From NCBI RefSeq assembly GCF_024345475.1, contig NZ_JAGQBE010000002.1:32848-96847 (forward strand): a stretch of 64,000 nt of DNA, written 5' to 3'. The notes beneath the pieces were generated by a model. The model was not told the origin of the DNA. It searched no databases and saw only the letters and a list, made by a program, of their open reading frames with translations. Positions within the stretch are counted from its first letter, which is position 1, and each line of letters begins with the position of its first letter. The position numbers and the translations under genes are program-made. The DNA is from Cyanobium sp. T1B-Tous. GTDB taxonomy: Bacteria; Cyanobacteriota; Cyanobacteriia; PCC-6307; Cyanobiaceae. Below are positions 1 to 9,167 of the stretch, in pieces.

Positions 1-798
1 GCCGTCGTGCCCTTGGATCTCAGTGCTGAGCTCGGCTGCAGCGGACCGGCCACCAGCCCGGGCTTGGCCGCCCATTTTTTGCGGATCCTGGCGGGCGAGG
101 GGCTGAAGGCTGCCGCCAACGCCACCAGCTCCCTTTTCTATGTACTCCAGGGCGCCGGTGAGCTGCACTGGGGTGGCCAGCAGCTCGCCTGGAGCGCCGG
201 CGACCTGTTCGTGCTGCCCGCCGGGGAAACTCCCCTGCTGCAGGGCCATCAGGACAGCGTTTTGTACTGGGTGCACGACGGCCCCCTGCTCACCCATCTC
301 GGCGTGGAAGCCACCCTGCCCCGCTTCCAGGCAACCCACTATCCCGCCGCCCTGCTGCAACGGGAACTCGACCAGCTGCTGGCGGATCCAACGGCAGCCC
401 GCAGCAACCGGCTCAGCCTGTTGCTGGCCAACAGCGACCTGCCCCAGAGCCGCACGGTGACTCACACCCTCTGGGCCATGCTCGGCGTGGTTCCCCCCGG
501 GGCCGTGCAGCCACCCCACCGGCACCAGTCGGTCGCCCTGGATTTGATCATCGACTGCGATCCAGGCTGCTACACCGTGGTGGGCACCGAGCTCAATGCC
601 AGCGGCCAGATCGCCAACCCCCGTCGCATCGACTGGCAATCCGGCGGAGCCTTCATCACACCGCCGGGCCACTGGCACTCCCATGTGAACACCAGTGATC
701 GGATGGCCCGGCTGATGCCGATTCAGGATTCAGGCCTACACACCTACCTGCGCAGCCTCGACATCCGTTTTGCTGGAGGACTCCAGGGCGACGCCTGA
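1..798 (+). CDS. Two-domain cupin protein, gentisate 1,2-dioxygenase-like (5' end may lie outside the window)
   Basis: The reading frame is open to the left edge. A GTG at position 7 could be the start, but the gene may begin upstream. Two cupin barrels can be seen. The first is degenerate (residues 30-90, with GAGELHWGG and AGDLFVLPAG). The second keeps likely metal ligands: the HRH in PPHRHQSVALD and the histidines in PPGHWHSHVN. The PPHRHQS motif resembles gentisate or 1-hydroxy-2-naphthoate dioxygenases. In cyanobacteria such proteins are usually annotated only as cupins, so the substrate is unknown. The last 63 bases overlap the end of ftsH on the other strand. Confidence 0.75.
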   Translation, partial: AVVPLDLSAELGCSGPATSPGLAAHFLRILAGEGLKAAANATSSLFYVLQGAGELHWGGQQLAWSAGDLFVLPAGETPLLQGHQDSVLYWVHDGPLLTHLGVEATLPRFQATHYPAALLQRELDQLLADPTAARSNRLSLLLANSDLPQSRTVTHTLWAMLGVVPPGAVQPPHRHQSVALDLIIDCDPGCYTVVGTELNASGQIANPRRIDWQSGGAFITPPGHWHSHVNTSDRMARLMPIQDSGLHTYLRSLDIRFAGGLQGDA

Positions 799-2616
799 GC
801 GGGCCACCACCGCCCGGAAGGCATCGCCCTCTATGGTCTCGTCGCGGACCAGCAGGTCCACCAGCTCGTCCATCAGACCCCGCCTGGGCTGGAGCAGCCC
901 AACCGCCCGATCGAGGGCGCCGCAGGCCAGCTCCCGCACCAGCGCATCAATCTGACGCCCGGTGCGATCGGCATAACCCGCCCGGGTGTGAATCAGATCC
1001 CGGCCGAGGAACACCTCCGCCCCATCCCCCTCCAGGGCCACCGGCCCCAGGCTGGAAAAGCCATAGCGGGTGACCATCTCGCGGCAAATGCGGGTGACCA
1101 GCTCCAGATCGCCGCTGGCGCCCTGGGTGACCTCACTGGGCCCGAACACCACCAGTTCCGCCGCCCGACCACCAAGGGCAACCACCAGCCGCGCCTGCAG
1201 ATAGGCCTTGCTGATCAGGCCCGAATCGAGGATCTCCTCGTCGGGCATCATCCGGGCAAAGCCCCCCACACCCCCGGCCCTGGGCAACAGGGTGACCTTG
1301 TCGAGGGGATCGGCATGGGGCACCAGGGTGGCCAGCAGGGCGTGGCCCACTTCGTGGTAGGCGATCAGACGCTTTTTGGCACTGTCCTGCAGGGGCGCCG
1401 CCGACAGCCCCATGGTGATGCGCTCCAGCGCACCGGCCATGGCCCCATCGTCGATGGCGCTCTGGTGGTGCCGGGCCGTGAGAATGGCGGCCTCGTTGAG
1501 CAGGTTGGCGAGATCGGCACCGGAGAATCCCGGGGTGCGGCTAGCCCAGGCCGAGAGGGACACCTCGGCAGCCAGGGGGCGGGTGCGGGCATGGACCGCC
1601 AGGATCGCTTCGCGGCCCCGTCGGTCGGGCAGGTCGACGGTGATGCGGCGATCAAAGCGGCCTGGACGCATCAGGGCCGTGTCGAGCACATCGGGCCGGT
1701 TGGTGGCCGCCAGCAGGATCACACCGGAGTTGTCGGCGAAGCCATCCATTTCGGTGAGCAACTGGTTGAGGGTCTGCTCCCGTTCGTCGTTGCCCCCACC
1801 GATGCCCGCACCGCGCTGGCGGCCCACGGCATCGATCTCGTCAATGAAAATGATGCAAGGGGCCTTGGCCTTCGCCTTGCGGAACAGGTCGCGCACCCGA
1901 CTGGCGCCCACCCCCACAAACATCTCGACAAATTCGGAGGCGGCCATCGAGAAGAACGGCACGCCGGCCTCCCCGGCGATGGCCCGGGCCAGCAGGGTCT
2001 TGCCGGTGCCCGGAGGGCCCACCAGGAGCACCCCCTTGGGAATCTTGGCGCCCACCGTGGTGAAGCGCTCAGGCTCCTTCAGGAAGGTGACCACCTCCTG
2101 AAGCTCCTCCTTGGCCTCCGCAATGCCGGCCACATCTTCGAAGCGCACGGCCACGGCGCCCTCTTCCTGCAGCCGCGGCTTGCTGTTGCCGAAGCCCATG
2201 GCCCGATTGGCCACCTGGGCAGAGCGGCGGATCAATAGGGCCAGGCCCCCCACCAGCAACAGCACCAGCAGGCCATTGGCCACCAGACCAGCCATGGCCC
2301 CATCGGCCCGGTCATCCCGGACGGTGAGGGGAACCTTGGCCTGCTCCGCGGTGCGCAACAACAGCTGGTCGTTGCTGAACACCGGCACCGCCGCCTGGCG
2401 ACCGTCGTCAAATTGGACACGCACCTCCCGCTGGCGCAGGGAGAGTTCCAGGTCCTTCACCTTGCCGGCCCGCAGATCGGCCAGCAGCTGGCTGTAGGAG
2501 GGGGCCGGTTCCCGAGGGGAGAGAGAACCCAATCGGAAGGGCTGCCGGTCCGTAGGTGGGCTGCCTGGAGGGAGGCTGCCTGGAGGGAGGGTGTCCGGAG
2601 AAAGGCTGTTGCTCAC
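736..2616 (-). CDS. ftsH: FtsH-family ATP-dependent zinc metalloprotease
   Basis: Membrane AAA+ protease of 626 residues that degrades damaged membrane proteins, in cyanobacteria including photosystem II subunits. Visible parts: an extracytoplasmic-type domain (about 38-103), one hydrophobic segment (about 107-129), Walker A GPPGTGKT (200-207), Walker B IIFIDEID (255-262), the second region of homology (304-323) and the zinc motif HEVGH (421-425). The start is GTG. A TAA stop lies in frame 12 bases upstream, so the N-terminus cannot extend far. Oddity: the usual first transmembrane helix is absent, leaving a Pro/Ser-rich start. It is transcribed divergently from rpmF. Confidence 0.95.
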   Translation of the reverse strand: MSNSLSPDTLPPGSLPPGSPPTDRQPFRLGSLSPREPAPSYSQLLADLRAGKVKDLELSLRQREVRVQFDDGRQAAVPVFSNDQLLLRTAEQAKVPLTVRDDRADGAMAGLVANGLLVLLLVGGLALLIRRSAQVANRAMGFGNSKPRLQEEGAVAVRFEDVAGIAEAKEELQEVVTFLKEPERFTTVGAKIPKGVLLVGPPGTGKTLLARAIAGEAGVPFFSMAASEFVEMFVGVGASRVRDLFRKAKAKAPCIIFIDEIDAVGRQRGAGIGGGNDEREQTLNQLLTEMDGFADNSGVILLAATNRPDVLDTALMRPGRFDRRITVDLPDRRGREAILAVHARTRPLAAEVSLSAWASRTPGFSGADLANLLNEAAILTARHHQSAIDDGAMAGALERITMGLSAAPLQDSAKKRLIAYHEVGHALLATLVPHADPLDKVTLLPRAGGVGGFARMMPDEEILDSGLISKAYLQARLVVALGGRAAELVVFGPSEVTQGASGDLELVTRICREMVTRYGFSSLGPVALEGDGAEVFLGRDLIHTRAGYADRTGRQIDALVRELACGALDRAVGLLQPRRGLMDELVDLLVRDETIEGDAFRAVVARSGVALESSSKTDVEAAQVGV

Positions 2617-2703
2617 AGGGTTCCGGCTTTAGCTGGAGCTTAGCGATTTGACGAAAGGCCAGGTGGCAGCGGAGGATCTTGGTTTGGCAGTGAGTGAGCG
2701 GGG

Positions 2704-2883
2704 ATGGCTGTTCCCAAGAAGAAAACCTCCAAGGGCAAGCGCAACCAGCGCCACGCCACCTGGAAGGGTAAGGCTGCCGTGGCGGCCCAGAAGGCACTCT
2801 CCATCGGCAAAGCCGTGCTGAGCGGCCGGGCCCAGGGCTTCGTCTACCCCGTCGCTGAGGACGGCGACGACGACGAGAGCTGA
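2704..2883 (+). CDS. rpmF: 50S ribosomal protein L32
   Basis: A 59-residue basic protein that begins [20 protein letters not shown], the L32 signature, and ends in an acidic GDDDES tail, as in cyanobacterial and plastid L32. It is part of the large ribosomal subunit. The ATG is fixed by the conserved MAVPKKK start. The 87 bases to the divergent ftsH must hold both promoters. A TTGACG at 2648-2653 could be a -35 element, but no convincing -10 follows it. Confidence 0.95.
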   Translation: MAVPKKKTSKGKRNQRHATWKGKAAVAAQKALSIGKAVLSGRAQGFVYPVAEDGDDDES

Positions 2884-2895
2884 AGCTGAGGGTCC

Positions 2896-3717
2896 TCAGG
2901 GACGGATGACCGCCTGCCCCACCCAGCGGCGGCGGCCATCCAGAACGGCCATGCCGCGGGCGCTTGGGATCAGCGGGTCCTGGTAGAGGTGTGGCGGCAG
3001 GGAACAGAGGCTGGAGCGCACCACGGCCTCGAGGTCCTGGGGGGGCAACCAGGCCCCACCCCTGCGGCGCTGGCGGGCTTCGGCTTGGAAGCGCCAGCGC
3101 CTCGGCAAGTTCCAGCTGAGCGGCCGCAGCAGCCAGAGCTGGGCGCAGCTCTCCCACAAGGGCTGGTAGGCCTCCAGGGCCCGGTCCCAGCGGGGCAACC
3201 AGCTGCGTTCCTCCGGGAGCAGGTTTTCCAGCTGCGCATCCGCCAGGCGCTCCGTTCCAAGGGGCCGGCAGCCCAGCAACCAGCCCTCCAGCAGCAACAC
3301 GTCAACGTCGAGGCTCACCGCGCCGGCCCGATCTCCCTGCCCGTCCCGCAGGGTTTTGTCAAAACGGGGCAGGCGCAACGCGGCGCCACCGCGCCAGTCC
3401 GCCAGGCAGGCCAGGGCCAGCTCCACGTCATGGCTGCCTGGCGGCACCCGCGAGACCCCGAACGGATTGCCAGCCAATGCCTGGAGGCGGCGCTCCCAGG
3501 GCAGATAGAAGTCGTCGATCGAGGCGACAGCCAGCCGCACCCCCTGGGCGCGGGCCCGCTCGAGCAGCTGGGCTCCCAGGGTCGACTTGCCGGCTCCCAC
3601 CGGTCCATTGAGGGCCACCACCTGGCGCCCGCCACCGCTGCCAGCCCCAACCGCCAGCGCCGTGAGTTCGGCCAGCAGGGGCTGCACGAAGTGGGAATCC
3701 AGGCCTGGGTCGATCAC
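2896..3717 (-). CDS. glyK: D-glycerate 3-kinase, P-loop type
   Basis: P-loop kinase of 273 residues in the phosphoribulokinase/uridine-kinase-like class, as in plant GLYK. It phosphorylates D-glycerate to 3-phosphoglycerate, the last step of photorespiratory carbon recovery. Seen: Walker A GPVGAGKS (38-45), a SIDDFYLP segment that in this class follows the nucleotide site, and LPRFDKTLRDGQGDR. The GTG start overlaps the stop of ycf20 by four bases (GTGA), so translation is probably coupled. It is last in an operon of CbbY-like phosphatase, Ycf20 and GlyK. Another P-loop sugar kinase is possible, but the motifs and context favour glycerate. Confidence 0.82.
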   Translation of the reverse strand: MIDPGLDSHFVQPLLAELTALAVGAGSGGGRQVVALNGPVGAGKSTLGAQLLERARAQGVRLAVASIDDFYLPWERRLQALAGNPFGVSRVPPGSHDVELALACLADWRGGAALRLPRFDKTLRDGQGDRAGAVSLDVDVLLLEGWLLGCRPLGTERLADAQLENLLPEERSWLPRWDRALEAYQPLWESCAQLWLLRPLSWNLPRRWRFQAEARQRRRGGAWLPPQDLEAVVRSSLCSLPPHLYQDPLIPSARGMAVLDGRRRWVGQAVIRP

Positions 3718-4061
3718 GTGCCGAGCTTGAAGGCTTCAAGCACCACCGCGTACACCATGCCGATCCGCAGGTTGTCGGCGATCACCCATCCCAGGCCGGG
3801 CTGGGCGGTCACCAGACGGCCCCGCAGCCGCACGACCAGCTCCACCAGCAGCACCATCAGCAGCACCGCCATGGGACGCCCCCCGGGTATGCGCACCACC
3901 ACGTAGGCCGTGACGTTGCTGCCCGCATAGAAGCCCAGCAGCAGGGCCAGCACCACGCTGCTGCGGTAACGCCAGTTGCCCAGGACGTTGCCCAGCACCA
4001 GGGCCCCCAGTTGCTCGAGGGCACGGTTGAAGCGGGTGCGCTGAAGGGGCAGGCGCGTCAC
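3714..4061 (-). CDS. ycf20: Ycf20-family membrane protein (DUF565)
   Basis: Small membrane protein, 115 residues from the GTG at 4061. That start overlaps the upstream phosphatase stop as GTGA and gives a normal family length, so a longer upstream reading is rejected. The N-terminal basic segment TRLPLQRTRFNRALEQLG is followed by two or three hydrophobic helices. The part around NWRYRSSVVLALLLGFYAGS is the Ycf20 signature. Plant Ycf20 homologues have been linked to thermal dissipation, but the biochemical role is unknown. It is translationally coupled to genes on both sides. Confidence 0.85.
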   Translation of the reverse strand: MTRLPLQRTRFNRALEQLGALVLGNVLGNWRYRSSVVLALLLGFYAGSNVTAYVVVRIPGGRPMAVLLMVLLVELVVRLRGRLVTAQPGLGWVIADNLRIGMVYAVVLEAFKLGT

Positions 4062-4810
4062 GGCGGCAAAGCCTCCAACAGATCTTGCAGATAGGAGAGC
4101 GTGATCCGCTGACCCTGGCAAGCGGGGCCCCGCAACACGGCGGCACCCGCACCCAGCTGACTCACGACCGCCCGGGCGGGCCACCAGCGCTCCGGCGGCT
4201 CGGCACTGCCGTAGTGGCTGGGGGTGAGCAGGCAGGCCACACCGGCCCGATCAGCGGCCTCCAGGCCGTTGCCGGAATCCTCCAGGGCCAGGGCGGTCTC
4301 GGCGGGCAGGCCCAACTGCTGAAGGGCGCGCCGGTACGCCTCCGGATCGGGCTTCTTGCGGGCGACATCATCGCCACACACCCAGAGGCGGAAGCAGCCC
4401 GCCAGCCCCGCCAGCAGGTGCTCGGCCAGGGCGGTGACGGCAGGGCGGCCGCTGGTGGTGACGATGGCCTGAACCACCCCGGCGGCGCTGGCCTCGGCGA
4501 TCAGTTCTGCCACACCGGGACGCAGCCGCAGCTCGCCGGCCGCCACCAAGGCGGTGTAGTGGCGCTGCTTGCGGGCCTGCAGCTCCGCCACCAAGCCTGG
4601 ATCGGCCGGTGCGCCCTGGGCCAGCTCGAGGGCGGCGGTGATCCGTTCCCGGCCACCGCTGATGGCCAGCAGCGCGCCGTAAGCGTCCTCATCCCAGTGC
4701 AGGGGGACGCCGGACTCGGAAAAAGCCCGGTTGAACGCCAGCCGGTGGCCATCCCGCTCGGTCTCGGCCAGGGTGCCATCCACGTCCCAGAGCAAGGCCT
4801 GCAGCGGCAT
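4058..4810 (-). CDS. cbbY: HAD-superfamily phosphatase, CbbY-like
   Basis: HAD hydrolase of 250 residues. Motif I is WDVDGTLAETERDGHR with catalytic aspartates 9 and 11. Motif III lysine is in KKPDPEAY, and motif IV is LEDSGNGLEAAD. The ETERDGHR extension after motif I is typical of CbbY, which dephosphorylates xylulose-1,5-bisphosphate, a misfire product that inhibits Rubisco. Phosphoglycolate phosphatase is the main alternative. It heads a three-gene coupled operon with ycf20 and glycerate kinase, which fits Rubisco side-product and photorespiratory clean-up. It is divergent from recJ. Confidence 0.82.
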   Translation of the reverse strand: MPLQALLWDVDGTLAETERDGHRLAFNRAFSESGVPLHWDEDAYGALLAISGGRERITAALELAQGAPADPGLVAELQARKQRHYTALVAAGELRLRPGVAELIAEASAAGVVQAIVTTSGRPAVTALAEHLLAGLAGCFRLWVCGDDVARKKPDPEAYRRALQQLGLPAETALALEDSGNGLEAADRAGVACLLTPSHYGSAEPPERWWPARAVVSQLGAGAAVLRGPACQGQRITLSYLQDLLEALPP

Positions 4811-4898
4811 CGGCTCGTCCTGTGGGGCCCTTGCAGATTAAGGGGATGCACCCAGCCGGCAGGCCCCGCACAATGGCGGAGCCCCTGGTGTCCCAGCG

Positions 4899-6806
4899 TT
4901 GCTGCCTGCCCTCGACCAGCAACGCTGGCATCTGCCCGCCCCGCGCCCGACCAGCGCCGATGGCGCCCCAGCGGCCATGGTCGGGCTGGAGGCAGCGCTG
5001 CCCGAGGAGTTGCTGGCGGTGCTGCAACGGCGCGGCTTTGACACCCCGGCCCGGATCGAAGCCCTGCTTGATCCGCCAGCCGCCCCCCCGCCCGGCCGCC
5101 ATTTCCCCGACCTGGCCAAGGCCGTCGCCCGGCTGAAACAGGCCTGCACCCAAGGGGAACAGGTGGCCATCTGCGGCGACTACGACGCCGACGGCATGAC
5201 CAGCACGGCGCTGCTGGTGGGAGTGCTGCAGCGCCTGGGGGCCCGACCGATCGCCGCCATCCCCAGCCGGATGGACGACGGCTACGGGCTCAACGCCGCC
5301 ATGGTGGAGCGGCTGGCCGAGCAGGGCGTGGCCCTCCTGGTGACGGTGGACAACGGCGTGTCCGCGCTGGAGGCCTTGGAGCGGGCGGAGGTGCTCGGCA
5401 TCGAGGCGATCCTCACCGACCACCACACGATTCCCGATCCCCTGCCCCCCCATCTGGCCCTGCTCCATCCGGAGCGCACCCCGCCCCAGTCGCCCTACCG
5501 CGGCCTGGCCGGTGTGGGGTTGGCCTACGTGCTGGCGGCAGCCCTGTGCCGCCAGCTGAAGCGGGCCGATGGCCTGCAGATCGCCCGCGACCTCTTCTGC
5601 ATCGGCACGATCGCCGACATGGCCCCCCTGGTGGGCGTCAATCGGCGCTGGCTGATTGACGGGCTGGCGGAGCTGGGCCGCAGCCCCCTGGCCGGCCTTC
5701 AGGCCCTGCAGCAGCTGGCCGGACTGGACGAGGCCCCCCTCGACGCCCAGGCGGTGGGCTTTCAGATCGCCCCCCGCATCAACGCCGTGGGCCGGCTGGG
5801 CGATCCCCAGCTAGTGGTGGAACTGCTCACCACTGACGATCCCGACCGAGCCCTGGCCCTGGCACGGGAGTGCGAAGCCCTCAATCGCCAGCGCCGCGAC
5901 CTCTGCGGCGCCATCGAAGCGGAGGCCCTGGCCCTGCTGGAGGCCGATGGGCCCGAGCGAGCCGCCTTCCTGCTCCTGGCCCAGAACCATTGGCATCACG
6001 GGGTGATTGGCATCGTGGCCGCCCGCCTGGTGGAGCGTTTTGGCCTGCCCGCCGCCCTGCTGGCCGGCGAGGGCCGGGGCCGCCTGCGGGCCTCCGTGCG
6101 GGCCCCAAAGGGGTTTGCGGTCGACCGGGCCCTGGGCCACTGCGCCGATCTGCTGGAGCGGTTCGGCGGCCATCCGGCGGCGGGCGGCTTCACCGTGCGG
6201 GCCGAGCAGGTGGCCGCCCTGCATGACCAACTCAATGGGCTCGCCCAAGCCTGGCTGGAGCAGGCCGGCCCCGGCACGCCGGTGGAACCGGAAGCCCTGC
6301 TGCCCTTCGCCCGGATCGACCGCGACTTTCACCGCCAACAGCAACGGCTCGAACCCTTCGGCATCGGCCATCCCCAACCCGTGTTCTGGAGCCAGGGGTG
6401 TGAGGTGGCCTCCCAGAAACTGCTGCGGGGCGGCCATCTGCAGCTGGAGCTGGTGCAGGGAGGCCATCGGCTGCGGGCCATGGGCTGGCGCTGGCAGGGG
6501 GAGGCCAACCTGCCGGCCCTGGTGGATGTGGCCTACCGGCTGCGGCTCGACAACTGGCAAGGGCAGGAGCGCCTCCAGCTGGAGCTGGTGGGACTGCGAG
6601 CCAGCGCCACCCAAGCCTGTGGCAGCACGGAAGTGCGGCTACAGCGACGCGATCGGACCTACTGGTGCCGACGCGAGGGCAGCGGCCTGGTGGTGCGCAA
6701 TGCGGCGGGAGAGGAACTCAGCTGCGCGGAGGGCGCCAACCATGCCCATCCCTACGTGCGCGCCTTGATGCAGGATGCGGCCATTGCGCTGGGGCTCGTG
6801 GCCTGA
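4899..6806 (+). CDS. recJ: Single-stranded-DNA exonuclease RecJ
   Basis: DHH-family 5'-3' single-strand DNA exonuclease of 635 residues for recombination and mismatch repair. Catalytic motifs seen: CGDYDADGMTSTALL (motif I), a later VTVDNG, ILTDHHT (the DHH motif), and a DHHA1-type region with GHPAAGGFTV. An OB-like C-terminal part follows. The start is a TTG whose product, MLPALDQQRWHLP, fits the conserved trp-x-leu-pro start of cyanobacterial RecJ. The downstream ClC gene starts one base after its stop. Confidence 0.93.
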   Translation: MLPALDQQRWHLPAPRPTSADGAPAAMVGLEAALPEELLAVLQRRGFDTPARIEALLDPPAAPPPGRHFPDLAKAVARLKQACTQGEQVAICGDYDADGMTSTALLVGVLQRLGARPIAAIPSRMDDGYGLNAAMVERLAEQGVALLVTVDNGVSALEALERAEVLGIEAILTDHHTIPDPLPPHLALLHPERTPPQSPYRGLAGVGLAYVLAAALCRQLKRADGLQIARDLFCIGTIADMAPLVGVNRRWLIDGLAELGRSPLAGLQALQQLAGLDEAPLDAQAVGFQIAPRINAVGRLGDPQLVVELLTTDDPDRALALARECEALNRQRRDLCGAIEAEALALLEADGPERAAFLLLAQNHWHHGVIGIVAARLVERFGLPAALLAGEGRGRLRASVRAPKGFAVDRALGHCADLLERFGGHPAAGGFTVRAEQVAALHDQLNGLAQAWLEQAGPGTPVEPEALLPFARIDRDFHRQQQRLEPFGIGHPQPVFWSQGCEVASQKLLRGGHLQLELVQGGHRLRAMGWRWQGEANLPALVDVAYRLRLDNWQGQERLQLELVGLRASATQACGSTEVRLQRRDRTYWCRREGSGLVVRNAAGEELSCAEGANHAHPYVRALMQDAAIALGLVA

Positions 6807-6807
6807 A

Positions 6808-8145
6808 ATGGGATTCCGTTTGGAGCGCACGCGCCTCAAAGCCCTGCTCCAGCTGCTTTTGGTTGGGCTGCTCGTGGGCCTGGCCTGCTGGCCGCTCAAC
6901 CTGGTGGACCATGCCCAGGATCTGCTGCTGCACCAGCTGCCGGGCTTCAGCGGCGACGGCTGGAGCGGCCGTTCTCTAGCCCTGGCCCTGGCTCCGGTGC
7001 TGACCACGCCGCTGCTGCTGGTGCTCCAGGCCGGTGGCCTGGCCAGCGGCGCCGGCTCGGGCATCCCCCAGACGCTCGAAAGCCTGGAGACCCCCGACCA
7101 GGCCCCAAGACTGATGGCCCCCGCGGCCACCGGGGCGCGGCTGGCCCTGTGGACGGCCGCCAGCCTGGCCCTGATGCCCCTGGGCCGGGAGGGCCCGGTG
7201 GTGCAGGTGGGGGCCGCCGTGGCCCATGGCCTGCGCCAACGCTTCCCCCGCCTGCTGGCCGGCCTCTCCACCCGCAGCCTGATGGCCATCGGTGCCGGAG
7301 CCGGCCTGGCCGGCGGCTTCAACAGCCCCTTGATGGGCACGGTGTTCGTGATGGAGGAGCTCACCGGTCGCTTCCAGACAGCCGTGCTCTGGCCCGCGGT
7401 GGTGGTTTGCGCCGCAGCGGCCCTGGTGAGCAACCTCGACGGCATTCCGATCTTCACCCTCGGTCTGCTGAGGACCGTCCAACCGGAATGGCAGCAACTG
7501 CTCTGGGCCCTGCCGCTGGGGGTGGCCGGCGGCCTGCTGGGGGGCCTATTCAGCCGGATCCTCTGGCAGACAACCGCCCTGCTGCGTCAGCGGGTGCGGC
7601 GCCGGCCCCTGGCCTGGGGCCTGGGCCTCGGCCTGGCGCTCGGTCTGATTGCCGTGGCCAGCGGCGGCTGGAGCGGCGGCGATGGCGAAGCCCTGATGGG
7701 TCAGCTGCTCGACGGCCACGGAAGCTTGCCGGTGCCCGGGGCGCCGCTGAGCATCCTCGGCTGGCTGCTGGTGCTGGTCGCCCGGATCGTGGCGCCCATC
7801 CTGGCCCTGGCCGCTGGAGTGCCAGGGGGATTGATCGACCCGGCCTTCGCGATCGGCGCCCTGTTCGGCAGCGGCAGCCTCGAGCTGCTCGGGGGTGATG
7901 CCCAGCTCGGCCTCGCCCTTGGCATGGCAGCCAGCCTGGCGGGGGCCACCCAGCTACCGCTGATGACGGTGCTGTTCGCCCTGCGCATGGCCGGCGATCA
8001 GCAGTGGCTGTTCGGCATCCTGCTCAGCGCCGTGGTCGGGGCCTACGCGGGCCGCCGAATCCAGAGGGAGCCGATCTATCACGCCCTCTGGGAACTGGGC
8101 AGGCAAGCCGAACCGGGGAGCGATCAGAGCGCGCCGCGGCGGTAG
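6808..8145 (+). CDS. ClC-family chloride channel or H+/Cl- antiporter
   Basis: Polytopic membrane protein of 445 residues. It has the three anion-pathway signatures of the ClC family: [16 protein letters not shown] with the gating glutamate, and [18 protein letters not shown]. The gating glutamate is present. I did not identify the proton glutamate of exchangers, so channel versus antiporter is open. The ATG at 6808, one base after the recJ stop, is preferred to one at 6775 that overlaps recJ. Its last 22 bases overlap psb30 on the other strand. Confidence 0.92.
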   Translation: MGFRLERTRLKALLQLLLVGLLVGLACWPLNLVDHAQDLLLHQLPGFSGDGWSGRSLALALAPVLTTPLLLVLQAGGLASGAGSGIPQTLESLETPDQAPRLMAPAATGARLALWTAASLALMPLGREGPVVQVGAAVAHGLRQRFPRLLAGLSTRSLMAIGAGAGLAGGFNSPLMGTVFVMEELTGRFQTAVLWPAVVVCAAAALVSNLDGIPIFTLGLLRTVQPEWQQLLWALPLGVAGGLLGGLFSRILWQTTALLRQRVRRRPLAWGLGLGLALGLIAVASGGWSGGDGEALMGQLLDGHGSLPVPGAPLSILGWLLVLVARIVAPILALAAGVPGGLIDPAFAIGALFGSGSLELLGGDAQLGLALGMAASLAGATQLPLMTVLFALRMAGDQQWLFGILLSAVVGAYAGRRIQREPIYHALWELGRQAEPGSDQSAPRR

Positions 8146-8231
8146 AAGAGCACGAAGATCACGGCCGGACCGGCCAGGGTGATCAGTGCCAGGGCGGCGA
8201 AATTCGCGATCAGGTGAAAGTCGATACCCAT
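8124..8231 (-). CDS. psb30: Photosystem II protein Psb30 (Ycf12)
   Basis: A 35-residue single-helix protein starting [20 protein letters not shown] and ending FYRRGAL. This is essentially the canonical Psb30/Ycf12 sequence. It is a peripheral low-molecular-mass subunit of the photosystem II core near PsbJ and cytochrome b559, and it stabilises the complex. The gene overlaps the 3' end of the convergent ClC gene by 22 bases. The hydrophobic run covers about residues 7-29. Confidence 0.95.
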   Translation of the reverse strand: MGIDFHLIANFAALALITLAGPAVIFVLFYRRGAL

Positions 8232-8349
8232 GGTGACGGCGACGCGGTGGTGGCGAGGATGGCGGTGCTGGCGGCGGCTGCTGTGGGGCAGAACACCTGC
8301 CGCACCAGGTTAGGCGGCAGGCCAACTCCACCAGGGCCGGGTGTGGGGT

Positions 8350-8368
8350 CTGTGACGGCTTGTCACAG
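8350..8368. promoter_or_regulatory. Perfect 7-bp inverted repeat, operator-like (TGTGA/TCACA half sites)
   Basis: CTGTGAC at 8350-8356 and GTCACAG at 8362-8368 are separated by GGCTT. The half sites TGTGA and TCACA match those of CRP-type regulators, but the spacing is 7 bases, not the usual 6. The site lies 29 bases before the cysteine-cluster gene and 119 bases upstream of the divergent psb30. No run of T follows, so it is not an intrinsic terminator. The rest of 8232-8396 shows nothing else clear. Confidence 0.4.
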
Positions 8369-8396
8369 CGGGCTGGGGCCAACGGGTTGTGGCTGA

Positions 8397-8792
8397 ATGG
8401 AGGCCAGCCGCTTCAAGGGGATGGCCAGGGACGACCAGGCGCAGTGGCGCTGCATCAGTGGCTGCGGGGCCTGTTGCCGCCTCGACCCGGCCCTGCGCCA
8501 GGAGGCGATTGACGCCCTCAGCGCCGAGCAACAGGAGCGCTATTTGGCCATGGTGGGGCCCGACGGCTGGTGCATCCACTTCAACACCGGCTCTCGCAGC
8601 TGCCGCATCTATGCCGACCGGCCCGATTTTTGCAACGTGGCCAACCTGGTGGCCCTGTTCGGCACGGAGACCGACCCAGGCGCCGGCGACCGCCTGGCCA
8701 TTGCCTGCTGCACCCAGCAGATCCGCAGTGAATACGGCGGCCGTGGCAGGGTGTTGAGGCGCTTCCTGCGCGCCATCCAAACGCGTTCATGA
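8397..8792 (+). CDS. YkgJ/UPF0153-type cysteine-cluster protein
   Basis: A 131-residue soluble protein with the cysteine arrangement of the YkgJ/UPF0153 family, thought to bind zinc or an iron-sulfur cluster: CISGCGACCRL near the N-terminus, C(R)IYADRPDFC in the middle and ACCTQQI later. A second possible start is the ATG nine codons in (MARDDQ). Its stop overlaps the next start as ATGA, which ties it to the two GDT1-type transporter genes and suggests a role in metal handling. The biochemical function is unknown. Confidence 0.8.
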   Translation: MEASRFKGMARDDQAQWRCISGCGACCRLDPALRQEAIDALSAEQQERYLAMVGPDGWCIHFNTGSRSCRIYADRPDFCNVANLVALFGTETDPGAGDRLAIACCTQQIRSEYGGRGRVLRRFLRAIQTRS

Positions 8793-9154
8793 GCAGCGAA
8801 CCCGAATCCAGCGCCAGTCCCCCCGAGGCTTCCCACGCCGGTAGCTGGGGGGCTGCCTTTGTCACGACCTTCACCACGGTCTTCCTGGCCGAGCTGGGCG
8901 ACAAGACCCAGCTGGCCGCCCTGTTGCTGTCGGCCCAGTCGGGGCGACCGGGGGTGGTGTTCGTTGGAGCCTCCCTGGCCCTGATCAGCTCCAGCCTGGT
9001 GGGGGTGTTGCTCGGCCGCTGGCTGGCACGGGTGATGCCGCCGCAGCAACTCGAGCGCCTGGCCGGAATCCTGATGGTGGCCCTCGGTCTCTGGCTGGGC
9101 CGTCAGGCCGTGGTCGGCCTGGTGCCCGCCCCCACCGACCTGCCCCTCACCTGA
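8789..9154 (+). CDS. GDT1/UPF0016 half-transporter, first subunit
   Basis: A 121-residue membrane protein with a disordered N-terminus (about 20 residues) and then three hydrophobic helices. It carries one copy of the GDT1/TMEM165 signature, ELGDKTQLAALLLSAQ. Full-length family members have two such repeats and move Mn2+, Ca2+ or both. Here the halves are separate genes, and this one probably forms a heteromer with the next. It is coupled by ATGA to the cysteine-cluster gene. Likely in the plasma or thylakoid membrane. Confidence 0.88.
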   Translation: MSSEPESSASPPEASHAGSWGAAFVTTFTTVFLAELGDKTQLAALLLSAQSGRPGVVFVGASLALISSSLVGVLLGRWLARVMPPQQLERLAGILMVALGLWLGRQAVVGLVPAPTDLPLT

Positions 9155-9167
9155 CCTGTTCAGCACC

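Noticed and set aside
2648..2676. TTGACG as a promoter for rpmF
   Set aside because: The -35-like hexamer has no -10 at 16-18 bases, so a promoter cannot be placed.
2889..2902. Hairpin just after rpmF
   Set aside because: CTGAG/CTCAG pairs, but the loop is small and no T tract follows, so it is not a convincing terminator.
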